From Flavobacteriaceae bacterium (lineage in GTDB: Bacteria > Bacteroidota > Bacteroidia > Flavobacteriales > Weeksellaceae): a DNA stretch of 6,280 nt. The stretch covers positions 1 through 6,280 of the forward strand of contig JAISSC010000138.1 in the NCBI GenBank assembly GCA_031273305.1. The letters run 5' to 3'. The position numbers and the translations under genes were made by a program. This document shows positions 1 through 6,184 of the stretch, piece after piece (the stretch's first letter is position 1; each line of letters starts with the position of its first letter). The notes below the pieces were generated by a model. It saw only the letters and a program-made list of their open reading frames with translations. It did not search any database and was not told the DNA's origin.

Positions 1-45
1 GTCGTCTTTGCGAATGAAACGTAGTGGAGTGCGGCAATCTCAACA
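1..45 (+). repeat. Interspersed repeat, copy A (partial)
   Basis: The left edge holds one arm of a short intergenic repeat. It has TTGCGA at 8-13 and GGCAATCTCAAC at 33-44, and both strings recur in the same order and orientation at the right edge (6188-6193 and 6203-6214). The stretch between them differs in length and sequence, so the copies are diverged. This resembles the 'ATTGCGA...GCAATCTC' elements scattered between genes in many Bacteroidota genomes. That family link is from general knowledge and has not been searched. No inverted partner (GAGATTG) is seen to its right, so only one arm is present here, and the element may continue past the window edge. Confidence 0.6.
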
Positions 46-51
46 AATGAT

Positions 52-102
52 GATTCTTTTATATATTTAAAATTCAATTATTTATATATACAAATTAGAA
101 TC
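52..102. repeat. AT-rich inverted repeat downstream of the repeat protein
   Basis: GATTCT at 52-57 is complementary to AGAATC at 97-102. Inside this pair, TATATA at 60-65 and 83-88 can also pair, leaving an AT-rich centre. A run of six T follows on the plus strand (103-108). It lies about 100 bases beyond the end of the last minus-strand gene. It could help end transcription or simply be low-complexity DNA. On the minus strand no clean U-run follows the fold, so it is not called a terminator. Confidence 0.3.
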
Positions 103-129
103 TTTTTTGAAAATTCTTAAACCGAACTC

Positions 130-172
130 AGGGTATAGGTATATTACATAAACACGTTAGGGTTATAGGTAT
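130..172. repeat. Short imperfect direct repeat
   Basis: AGGGTATAGGTAT (130-142) and AGGGTTATAGGTAT (159-172) are the same word with one inserted T, 29 bases apart. They lie in the non-coding stretch just downstream of the repeat-protein gene. No function can be assigned. The rest of 46-200 holds no gene that can be supported. Confidence 0.35.
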
Positions 173-200
173 TCTTGTGCCGTACGTAATGCGTAAACGA

Positions 201-1178
201 TTATTCCACAACAAATACGGAATAGGCTTCTCCACCATTAGCAAGCGTTTGCCCCACGCCGTTTTTCCATAGCACGGGCTTGATGTTGTCATAACGACCT
301 GCCACATATACATCATTGCCCGATACATAAATGGAATGGGCGTAACCATTGTCACTCAGGACTTGCTTTACGCCGTTTTTCCATATCACGACACCGGAAC
401 TGTCAGAGCCTGCTACATATACATCGCTGCCGGATACAAATACGGAAGATGCATCTCCTCCATCACCTGCAGTAGGGAGGATTTGCGCCACGCTGTTTTT
501 CCACAGCACGGGCTTGTAGCCATCATCATCCATGTTGCCTGCCACATATACATCGCTGCCAGATATGAATACAGAAGAGGCATAAGAAAAGTTTGTGCAA
601 TCGATTAAATCCTGCCTTACTCCGTTTTTCCACAGGGCGGCTGACCCTTCCTCTATATTGCCCTCACATTCAAATACACTACCTGCCACATATGCATCGG
701 AACCCGATACAAATACGGAAGAAGCAGAAGCATATGGATAACCTGTGGAGGGAAGGGTTTGCTTTACGCCATTTTTCCACAGCACGACATCGTTGCCATC
801 TTTGCCTGCCACATATACATCATTGCCCGACACAAATACGGAACTGGCATAAGCAGAGTTCGTACCATCGGTCAAATCTTGCCTTACTCCGTTTTTCCAT
901 AGCACTGGCTTGCCATCATCACTACCTGCCACATATACATCATTGCCCGATACGAATACGGACAAGGCTGCCGCACGGCTTGTGCCATCGGTCAAATCCT
1001 GCCTTACTCCGTTTTTCCACAAAGTAGCATAATATTTAGAGGTTGAAGCGTCATATACATAGCCTGCGACATATACATCACCGGGTGTAGGGTTGTCGTC
1101 ATGTGGTTGTGCGGTTATTCCTATTGTCGCTATCATCATCACGGATACGGCAATTTTACTAAAAAATTTTGGCTTCAT
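201..1178 (-). CDS. Exported seven-repeat YVAG/LWKNG protein, probable beta-propeller
   Basis: This 325-residue protein has a signal peptide (M-K-P-K-F-F-S-K, hydrophobic stretch, likely cleavage after I-T-A at about residue 23). The rest is seven repeats starting at residues 34, 80, 120, 161, 209, 252 and 289, each 37-48 residues long: D-V-Y-V-A-G, a variable loop, V-L-W-K-N-G-V-x-Q-x-L, a second variable loop, then A-S-S-V-F-V-S-G. Strand-rich repeats of this size, seven in number, suggest a closed seven-bladed beta-propeller. The chain starts with the D-V-Y-V-A-G strand and ends just after S-V-F-V, so the termini could complete one blade. The reading frame is open up to 1235, but the Met at 1178 is chosen because the signal peptide begins there. 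Two cysteines (171, 194) fall in repeat 4, an enlarged unit, and could pair. There is no type IX secretion C-terminal domain and no lipobox. Similar repeats are, to my knowledge, common in uncharacterised Bacteroidetes proteins. The ligand or role is unknown. It is separated from hypF by 109 bases and probably transcribed on its own. Confidence 0.85.
   Translation of the reverse strand: MKPKFFSKIAVSVMMIATIGITAQPHDDNPTPGDVYVAGYVYDASTSKYYATLWKNGVRQDLTDGTSRAAALSVFVSGNDVYVAGSDDGKPVLWKNGVRQDLTDGTNSAYASSVFVSGNDVYVAGKDGNDVVLWKNGVKQTLPSTGYPYASASSVFVSGSDAYVAGSVFECEGNIEEGSAALWKNGVRQDLIDCTNFSYASSVFISGSDVYVAGNMDDDGYKPVLWKNSVAQILPTAGDGGDASSVFVSGSDVYVAGSDSSGVVIWKNGVKQVLSDNGYAHSIYVSGNDVYVAGRYDNIKPVLWKNGVGQTLANGGEAYSVFVVE
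204..1079 (-). repeat. Seven in-frame coding repeats of about 111-144 bp
   Basis: The seven protein repeats are also visible as DNA repeats. TTACTCCGTTTTTCCA occurs three times (coding for the W-K-N-G-V-R part of repeats 1, 2 and 4), and CCACATATACATCATTGCCC also recurs. Repeats 1 and 2 are nearly identical over their shared W-K-N-G-V-R-Q-D-L-T-D-G-T segment, offset by exactly 120 bases. The variable parts between the conserved words differ in length and sequence. This pattern fits internal duplication plus exchange between units, and the copy number may vary between strains. Confidence 0.8.
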
Positions 1179-1253
1179 ATTTATATGTGTTTTTATGCCC
1201 AAATAAAGAGCGGTTATTATTTTACATATTCTCAATTTCTACCCGGTAAAGAT

Positions 1254-1280
1254 AAAAAAATCATTGCATATTTGTGAATG
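1254..1280 (-). terminator. Possible weak intrinsic terminator after hypF
   Basis: Read on the minus strand, 1280 to 1262 can fold as CATTCA, loop CAAATA, TGCAATG (six pairs with one bulged C). It is followed two bases later by seven T (complement of 1254-1260). It begins eight bases after the hypF stop codon. The stem is short and AT-rich, so the call is tentative. If real, it would separate the four-gene unit from the downstream repeat-protein gene. Confidence 0.35.
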
Positions 1281-1287
1281 GAACATG

Positions 1288-3591
1288 TTAAGTTGTTTTT
1301 ATATTCAAATAATAATTTAATTGTCCGAAGGATATATTTTCATCGTTGGGAGACAGCTTTTCGTGAAAATAGAGTTTAAAATCAGGTTTTAATAATTGAT
1401 GTGCCAGGTCAACCAGAACAGAATTTTGAAAAACACCTCCGCTAAAAGCAATAGATCGAATTTTTGCCCGGTTTGCAATCTTTTCAATGGTTTTAATTAA
1501 TGTATAATGAAAGTTTAACGCTACTGTTTCAGCGGGTTGTGTTTGAGATTCCGCAAGGATGGTTTTTATTAACTTTTTGACGGGAATTTCCTTATTAAAG
1601 TCTACACCATGCAAATAATCTGTAAATTTTATATCGGGTTCTTTATATGCCCTTAAAGCCAACCGTTCCAGTTGCAGGGCTGCTTCTCCCTCAAAGTAAT
1701 TGGGGTGTTTATATCCCAATATAAAACTTACGGCATCAAATACTCTTCCCATAGACGAGGTTTTTATCGCTTTCCGTGCAATCAACCGGGTATATATCTT
1801 CCATTCGTTATCGCTGAAAAAAGGCTTGAGATACTCATCATTTTCACTTAGAGATAAAGCGGAAATTTTAGGCATTCGGGACATTTTATCCCCTAAAATC
1901 CATGTAAACCCTTCTAATTGAGCTATATGACTGATAGATTTATCCTGATGGATAAAAAACTCTCCGCCACGTATCTCTTTTTCGGAGGCGTAGCCGATAC
2001 CGTCCCATATCACGCCCAGAACCGGCTCCGAACCATCCCAAAGCCGATGTTCTCCCAAAATGGCAGCAAAATGCGCTTCGTGATGTTGAATTTTATATTC
2101 CTTGACGAGTGAGTTCTCAACCGCTAATTGTTGAATAAGGGTTGAACTTTCATAAAGAGGATGCCTGTCCGAAACGATAATTTCCGGGATAAAGGAGAAG
2201 ATTTTCTGATATGACCGAATAGTTTCCTCACAGCGGAGATAGACACCATAATGAGCTAAATCCCCGATGTACTCACTAATATAGCAATGATCGTTCGGAA
2301 CTGCGGTGAAAGTATTTTTTAAATCTGCACCCAGACATAGTATCTTTTTGCCGTCGGGATTTTTTTTATCCAACTCGTCTGAAAAGAACAGGTTGGGAGC
2401 ATAGCCTCTTGCCCTCCTCAAAATAATCTTTTGATGATATTTCTCGCTGAACTTAATCACGCTATCATCTTGTGGATGAATGATTTCCAACGTATGATGA
2501 AGGTAAAGGTCGGCAATATTCCTTAAGGCGGTTATCGCTTCTTTTTCCGTAGAGCAGATCGGGGAGCCGTGTACGTTGGCACTAGTAGCAATCAGAGGTT
2601 TGGCAAAAGTATGGGCGATCAGTTTAAGCATTCCGGAATAGGGAAACATCGCCCCGATGGTGTCCATATCGGGAGAGATTTCCGTTACTGCCAAATCTTT
2701 GGAATTTTTTATCTTAATGATGTTAACAGGAGCTTCGGGAGATAAAAATTCCCTAATGTGAAAATCCTCTACCTGAAGGTGTTCCGACATTTGTTCCAAT
2801 GTGGGAAACATAACGGCAAAAGGTTTGGTCGGACGATTTTTTCTTCTTCGGAGTTCCCGCACGGCTTCCGCATTCGTTGCATCGCAAAGCAGAAGATAGC
2901 CTGAGGTGTTTTTCACGGCTACGATCTTTCCCTGCAACAATTCTTCCGCCAATAAGGCAAAAATTTCCTGATTAGCTTCCGACAGGATCTCTCCTCCGGA
3001 ATCCGTCAGCTTCATGGTTATTCCGCATTCAGGGCAGGTGTTGGTTTGGGAATGGAACCGTGCATCCGGAGGCGTTTGATACTCCTGTAAACAATCGGGG
3101 CACATCTTAAACCGGGAAAGACTTGTATTTTCCCGTTCAAAAGGAAATTTTTCAGTAAGGGCATAGCGAGGCCCGCATTGGGTACATGTGGTAAACGGAT
3201 AAAAATATCGACGGTTGTTCTTATCGAATATTTCTTTTTCACAATCGGGACAAACGGCAAGATCGGGCGTGAGGGGAATATCCACTGAGAGGTTTTCGGG
3301 TGTGGGTTTGATAAAGAATTTTTCAAAAATTTCTTCTGTCGGGATTTCGGAAACGGTGAGGGAGTGTACCTCCGAACTTCGGGGCTTTAACAGGTCGATT
3401 TGCCCGATAAACTCCTCAATTTGTCCTTTATCTTCTCCCTGAATGAAGACAACCACACCTTTTTCATCGTTGGACACAAAGCCCTTAAGATAAAACCGCA
3501 CGGCAAGATTAAAAATAAACGGACGAAACCCTACGCCCTGCACCCGCCCGGAAATCTGTATTTGATACGTTTTAAGAAGGTTAGCAGTCAA
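1288..3591 (-). CDS. hypF: [NiFe]-hydrogenase maturation carbamoyltransferase HypF
   Basis: HypF uses carbamoyl phosphate and ATP to place a carbamoyl group on the C-terminal cysteine of HypE, which becomes the CN ligands of the hydrogenase Ni-Fe centre; it acts in the cytoplasm. The 767 residues match full-length HypF. An acylphosphatase domain (about 8-95) has G-R-V-Q-G-V-G-F-R with catalytic Arg23, and Asn41. Two zinc-binding modules use Cys114/117/136/139/164/167/186/189 with spacing CxxC-18-CxxC-24-CxxC-18-CxxC. A YrdC-like domain (about 205-395) carries A-T-S-A-N. A Kae1-like C-terminal domain has S-D-R-H-P, H-H-E-A-H (503-507), W-D-G-I-G-Y, S-S-M-G-R-V-F-D-A, S-G-G-V-F-Q-N and S-P-N-D. 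Lineage variants are K-N-T-S-G where K-G-I-G-G is usual (227-231) and L-G-D-K-M. The start is TTG: an in-frame TGA lies three codons upstream and the next in-frame ATG would remove the acylphosphatase domain. It follows the AIM24 gene by 24 bases. Confidence 0.96.
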   Translation of the reverse strand: MTANLLKTYQIQISGRVQGVGFRPFIFNLAVRFYLKGFVSNDEKGVVVFIQGEDKGQIEEFIGQIDLLKPRSSEVHSLTVSEIPTEEIFEKFFIKPTPENLSVDIPLTPDLAVCPDCEKEIFDKNNRRYFYPFTTCTQCGPRYALTEKFPFERENTSLSRFKMCPDCLQEYQTPPDARFHSQTNTCPECGITMKLTDSGGEILSEANQEIFALLAEELLQGKIVAVKNTSGYLLLCDATNAEAVRELRRRKNRPTKPFAVMFPTLEQMSEHLQVEDFHIREFLSPEAPVNIIKIKNSKDLAVTEISPDMDTIGAMFPYSGMLKLIAHTFAKPLIATSANVHGSPICSTEKEAITALRNIADLYLHHTLEIIHPQDDSVIKFSEKYHQKIILRRARGYAPNLFFSDELDKKNPDGKKILCLGADLKNTFTAVPNDHCYISEYIGDLAHYGVYLRCEETIRSYQKIFSFIPEIIVSDRHPLYESSTLIQQLAVENSLVKEYKIQHHEAHFAAILGEHRLWDGSEPVLGVIWDGIGYASEKEIRGGEFFIHQDKSISHIAQLEGFTWILGDKMSRMPKISALSLSENDEYLKPFFSDNEWKIYTRLIARKAIKTSSMGRVFDAVSFILGYKHPNYFEGEAALQLERLALRAYKEPDIKFTDYLHGVDFNKEIPVKKLIKTILAESQTQPAETVALNFHYTLIKTIEKIANRAKIRSIAFSGGVFQNSVLVDLAHQLLKPDFKLYFHEKLSPNDENISFGQLNYYLNIKTT

Positions 3592-3601
3592 TTCAATTCA
3601 T
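3589..3601 (-). other. hypF start region: TTG start with out-of-frame ATG upstream
   Basis: On the minus strand an ATG at 3601-3599 is followed by AAT TGA, so it opens only a two-codon frame. The hypF frame is +1 relative to it and begins at TTG (3591-3589). Dropping one A after this ATG would give M-I-E-L-T-A-N and join ATG to hypF. No Shine-Dalgarno sequence is seen, as expected for Bacteroidota. Initiation at TTG, or at the in-frame ATT at 3597-3595, or a one-base sequence error are all possible. Confidence 0.5.
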
Positions 3602-3615
3602 ATAAAAAAGGTTTG

Positions 3616-4404
3616 TTAAAGTCCGTCTCCGTCAAGTAAGTTCCCGAACTTCCCTAAAATGCTTCCCTCTTCCTTGCGGTTTACGGTTGCGTATTTTAAT
3701 ATTCTTCCGGCAAGGCGACTGATAGGCAGTGTTTGTATCCAGACTTTTCCCGGACCGGTCAAGGTTGCAAAAAATACGCCCTCTCCTCCGAAAATTGTAT
3801 TTTTGATGCCTCCGACAAACTGAATATCATAGTTTGTGCTTCCGGTGAAGCCTACAATACATCCGGTATCAATTTTAATAGTTTCCCTTTCCTGCAACTC
3901 ACGTTCCGTTACATGTCCGCCTGCGTGCATAAAAGCCATGCCGTCGCCCTCAATTTTTTCCATGATAAATCCTTCTCCTCCGAAAAGTCCGGTTCCCAAG
4001 CGTTTTTGAAACTCGATGCCGATGCTTACGCCCTTAGCTGCGCAAAGGAAAGCATCTTTCTGGCAGATAATTTTCCCGCCCAACCGGTATAAGTCCAGCG
4101 GGACGATCTTGCCGGGATAAGGCGATGCAAAGGAAACGTGTCTTTTACCATGTCCTGTGTTTGTGAAAGCGGTCATAAACAGGTTTTCACCTACCAACAG
4201 GCGTTTGCCCGCATTCATTAATTTACCCAATAAACCGTTTGACGGATTGCTTCCGTCTCCGAAGATAGTCTGCATCTGGATGTCATTCTCCATCATCATA
4301 AAGGCTCCGGGTTCGGCAACCACCGTTTCCTGCGGGTCTAATTCAATCTCTACATATTGCATCTCCTCACCTTCGATTCGGTAATCAATTTCGTGATTAT
4401 TCAT
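3616..4404 (-). CDS. AIM24/TIGR00266-family protein
   Basis: This 262-residue protein matches the family named after yeast mitochondrial AIM24 (TIGR00266 in bacteria), whose biochemical role is not established. Family hallmarks are E-G-E-E-M-Q-Y-V-E-I-E-L-D-P near the N-terminus, E-P-G-A-F-M-M-M, the L-L-G-K-L-M-N-A-G-K-R segment, L-F-G-G-E-G-F-I-M-E-K-I-E-G-D-G (140-155), a second F-G-G-E-G-V-F-F (205-212), and W-I-Q-T-L-P-I-S-R-L-A-G-R-I (222-235). The internal G-G-E-G duplication fits the beta-rich, pseudo-symmetric fold. There is no signal peptide or membrane segment, so it is probably cytoplasmic or membrane-associated. ATG at 4404 is chosen because the N-terminal conserved segment begins within the first residues; the leader before it is A/T-rich with no Shine-Dalgarno. 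It sits between two hydrogenase-maturation genes, 50 bases after the protease and 24 before hypF, so co-transcription is likely. A role in hydrogenase biogenesis is only an inference from position. Confidence 0.9.
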   Translation of the reverse strand: MNNHEIDYRIEGEEMQYVEIELDPQETVVAEPGAFMMMENDIQMQTIFGDGSNPSNGLLGKLMNAGKRLLVGENLFMTAFTNTGHGKRHVSFASPYPGKIVPLDLYRLGGKIICQKDAFLCAAKGVSIGIEFQKRLGTGLFGGEGFIMEKIEGDGMAFMHAGGHVTERELQERETIKIDTGCIVGFTGSTNYDIQFVGGIKNTIFGGEGVFFATLTGPGKVWIQTLPISRLAGRILKYATVNRKEEGSILGKFGNLLDGDGL

Positions 4405-4454
4405 ATATTTATATTTTTTTGTTAATAAAAACGTGATATTGGGTTAATCTTATA

Positions 4455-4976
4455 CTAATTTAGTTGCTTTGACGTTAAATTTTTCACTAAATCCAAAATC
4501 CTTTCTGTTACTACGGGAATAGCTGCCTTAACTTCGGGGGAGAGTTCCAGTTCCATCGGAATCATTTTATCAATGGTTATGGTAAAAAGATAAATTTCGG
4601 GCATTTTATCCATCATGGTCAATATCTCTACCATGTCTTTCAATCCGAAATTATGCCCGCTTAAAGAAACCGGAAAATCTTTGGAGAATTTCGGTTTCAA
4701 AAGGGAGACCGTTCCCGGTTCTTTTCCGTCTTTGGTGGCATCTACCAGAATTACCGTTTTGTGGCTTTCAATATAGGGAACCAGCGTGAAACCTCCGGTT
4801 CCGCCATCGACAAAACTGATATTTTCGGGAAACCGGATAGTATCCAAATCCTTAATGAAGTGGACACCTACTCCTTCATCTCCCATTAAATAATTCCCTA
4901 TCCCCAGAATTAAAATATCATTCCCTATTGAATAAAAATTGTCTGTGTGATAGGTAAACTTAAGGTCTTTTTCCAA
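4455..4976 (-). CDS. [NiFe]-hydrogenase maturation endopeptidase (HyaD/HybD/HupD type, peptidase M52)
   Basis: This protease removes the C-terminal tail of the hydrogenase large subunit after nickel has been inserted, allowing the active site to close; it acts in the cytoplasm. The 173-residue protein shows L-G-I-G-N-Y-L-M-G-D-E-G-V-G-V (24-38), D-G-G-T-G-G (57-62), V-D-A (78-80) and S-G-H-N-F-G (106-111). Glu34, Asp79 and His108 match in order and spacing the nickel-sensing Glu16, Asp62 and His93 of E. coli HybD; Asp57 matches the conserved Asp after strand 2. Which isoenzyme it serves cannot be told, so no symbol is given. The frame starts at TTG (4976): an in-frame TAG lies directly upstream, and the first internal ATG (codon 31) would remove the first conserved strand. 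About 15-17 residues precede the usual family start. It follows the OmpA-type gene by 35 bases. See the separate entry on its odd start. Confidence 0.94.
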   Translation of the reverse strand: MEKDLKFTYHTDNFYSIGNDILILGIGNYLMGDEGVGVHFIKDLDTIRFPENISFVDGGTGGFTLVPYIESHKTVILVDATKDGKEPGTVSLLKPKFSKDFPVSLSGHNFGLKDMVEILTMMDKMPEIYLFTITIDKMIPMELELSPEVKAAIPVVTERILDLVKNLTSKQLN

Positions 4977-4996
4977 CTAACATTATATTTTCCTCC
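4960..4996 (-). promoter_or_regulatory. Strong ribosome-binding site and short out-of-frame leader ORF at the protease start
   Basis: On the minus strand GGAGG (4996-4992) lies exactly eight bases before an ATG (4983-4981), an ideal Shine-Dalgarno arrangement and the only one seen in the window. That ATG reads M-L-V-G-K-R-P then TAA (4962-4960). It overlaps the protease TTG start (4976-4974), which is in the +1 frame and 15 bases from GGAGG, too far for good pairing. The leader crosses a run of five A (4972-4968); four A would fuse the ATG to the protease as M-L-V-G-K-D-L-K. Options are a coupled leader peptide, +1 frameshifting, or an indel error. Confidence 0.6.
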
Positions 4997-5011
4997 AAAT
5001 ATAATTATTTT

Positions 5012-6064
5012 TTAACTTCTTTTTATCAGTTCCACTCTTCGGTTTTGTGCTTTGCCCTCTTCGGTGGAGTTATCTGCAATGGGATTTTTTGCTCCGAAAC
5101 CGTCTGAACTCAGCCTTGACTTATCAATACCCGATGCCACGATAGCATTTAATACCGTTATTGCCCTGTTTTTGGAGAGCTGCAGGTTGTGTGTATCGCT
5201 ACCGGTATTGTCAGTATGTCCGTTGATGGCAAGTTTCAATATTTTATCTGTCTGCAATACTTTGGTGATTTCTCCTACGGCAGTTTTTCCGTCAGAGGTG
5301 AGTGTAGCTTTATCCGTATCGAAATTAATATGCAATACTGCTTTGCCTTTTTCATTCAGGTCTTTTTGTATTTGGTCGGCTTTCAATATAGCGATTGTCT
5401 GCTCAAACTCTCCGCTTTCTACTACTAAAATTGAACGGGGTCTAATAATAAAAAAAACAATTTTACCTTTGTTTTTAAGGGCATATATTATATATTTACC
5501 TGTATATCCGACTTCGGCAAATTTTTTGTAATATCCATTATCGTCGTTATGCTTTTCTAATGCTTTTGTGACATCATATGGAATTTCGCCTTCAAAGATC
5601 TTTTTTGCACCTAAACTTTCAAAATGTTTGGAAAAGGAGGTTATATACTTATATTCGTTCCAGTCTTCTCCCTTTTTCTCACCGTAAAGATTAATTTGCA
5701 CCCTTCCTTCCACCGTATAAAATCCTTTACCGGTATAAATTTCCCTTTTGTAGAAATCATAGTTTTCACTCAAAGACTCATAGAAGTACAACCAGTCGGG
5801 AATTGTGTAGTATGGAAATGTTCCCAAGTCTTTAGTTGCGTTGGGGAGGCTGTTTACATCGAAAGAGGTATCGTATACATTGATAGTCTCTTCGGTTTTT
5901 TCTTCTTCCTTAGCCTTATCATCGGAACTGCTTTTTGTTGTATCACCCGACGACGTATCGGAGGTTTCAACAGGGGTTTCGGCATCTTGCTTATTGTCTT
6001 TCTTGCAGGTTGTGAAAATTAAAGAACTCACTAACAATACTGCTAAATAATAATTTTTATTCAT
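5012..6064 (-). CDS. OmpA-family outer-membrane lipoprotein with peptidoglycan-binding domain
   Basis: This is a 350-residue lipoprotein. Its signal (residues 1-19) ends in L-I-F-T-T-C, with Cys20 the probable lipidated residue; Thr before Cys is less usual than Gly, Ala or Ser. After C-K-K-D comes a low-complexity Ser/Thr/Asp/Glu/Lys linker (about 24-60). The middle domain (about 78-225) resembles the DUF4892-like region that often precedes OmpA domains in Bacteroidetes; this assignment is tentative. The C-terminal OmpA domain (about 240-350) has I-N-F-D-T-D-K-A-T-L, N-G-H-T-D-N-T-G (281-288) and L-S-K-N-R-A. Asp285 and Arg300 have the 15-residue spacing of the pair that binds diaminopimelate in peptidoglycan. 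It likely tethers the outer membrane to the wall from the periplasmic side. ATG at 6064 is directly before the signal peptide. It is the most upstream gene of the same-strand run, with the hydrogenase protease 35 bases downstream; no functional link to hydrogenase is known. Confidence 0.92.
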   Translation of the reverse strand: MNKNYYLAVLLVSSLIFTTCKKDNKQDAETPVETSDTSSGDTTKSSSDDKAKEEEKTEETINVYDTSFDVNSLPNATKDLGTFPYYTIPDWLYFYESLSENYDFYKREIYTGKGFYTVEGRVQINLYGEKKGEDWNEYKYITSFSKHFESLGAKKIFEGEIPYDVTKALEKHNDDNGYYKKFAEVGYTGKYIIYALKNKGKIVFFIIRPRSILVVESGEFEQTIAILKADQIQKDLNEKGKAVLHINFDTDKATLTSDGKTAVGEITKVLQTDKILKLAINGHTDNTGSDTHNLQLSKNRAITVLNAIVASGIDKSRLSSDGFGAKNPIADNSTEEGKAQNRRVELIKRS

Positions 6065-6184
6065 ATCTGTAATTGGTTAAATTTATAACAGGAACGTTAA
6101 GTATTCGTAAATATTGTATTGCAACTTAAAAATATTAATTAAGGTTAGTTCGGGATAAACTCATTGTAATAAATATTATGAAAT
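6065..6184 (-). other. AT-rich leader upstream of the OmpA lipoprotein gene
   Basis: These 120 non-coding bases lie between the OmpA-type gene and the right-hand repeat and should hold the promoter of the four-gene run if that run starts here. The best match to the Bacteroidetes -7 box (TAnnTTTG) on the minus strand is TAAATTTA (6085-6078), which lacks the final G and has no TTG at the usual distance. No promoter is therefore asserted. No Shine-Dalgarno is seen before the OmpA start. Confidence 0.3.

Noticed and set aside
104..200. Idea that the repeat protein is a truncated longer protein continuing leftward
   Set aside because: No further YVAG or WKNG unit is found in any frame beyond the stop at 201, and ending after S-V-F-V fits propeller closure.
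336..1027. Plus-strand open frames within the repeat-protein gene
   Set aside because: They are antisense shadows of the periodic repeat sequence; they show repeated Cys/His-rich low-quality peptides with no independent start signal or family match.
204..1079. Regularly spaced repeats reminiscent of a CRISPR array
   Set aside because: Units are 111-144 bases, imperfect, and stay in one long open frame encoding a signal peptide plus conserved protein repeats.
1179..1210. Possible promoter of the repeat-protein gene, TTTATTTG on the minus strand (1207-1200)
   Set aside because: It fits the Bacteroidetes -7 box at all but one defined position, but no TTG lies 19-21 bases upstream; the nearest is about 25 away.
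1282..1289. AACATGTT palindrome at the hypF stop codon
   Set aside because: Eight-base palindromes arise often by chance and this one overlaps coding sequence; no second site or regulator is seen.
3018..3326. Second minus-strand frame inside hypF (about 100 residues)
   Set aside because: It overlaps the zinc-finger region of hypF in another frame, where all eight cysteines of the hypF reading are intact.
5052..6050. Several plus-strand open frames opposite the OmpA-type gene
   Set aside because: The minus-strand frame carries a full lipoprotein signal and OmpA domain; the plus-strand frames have no recognisable domain.
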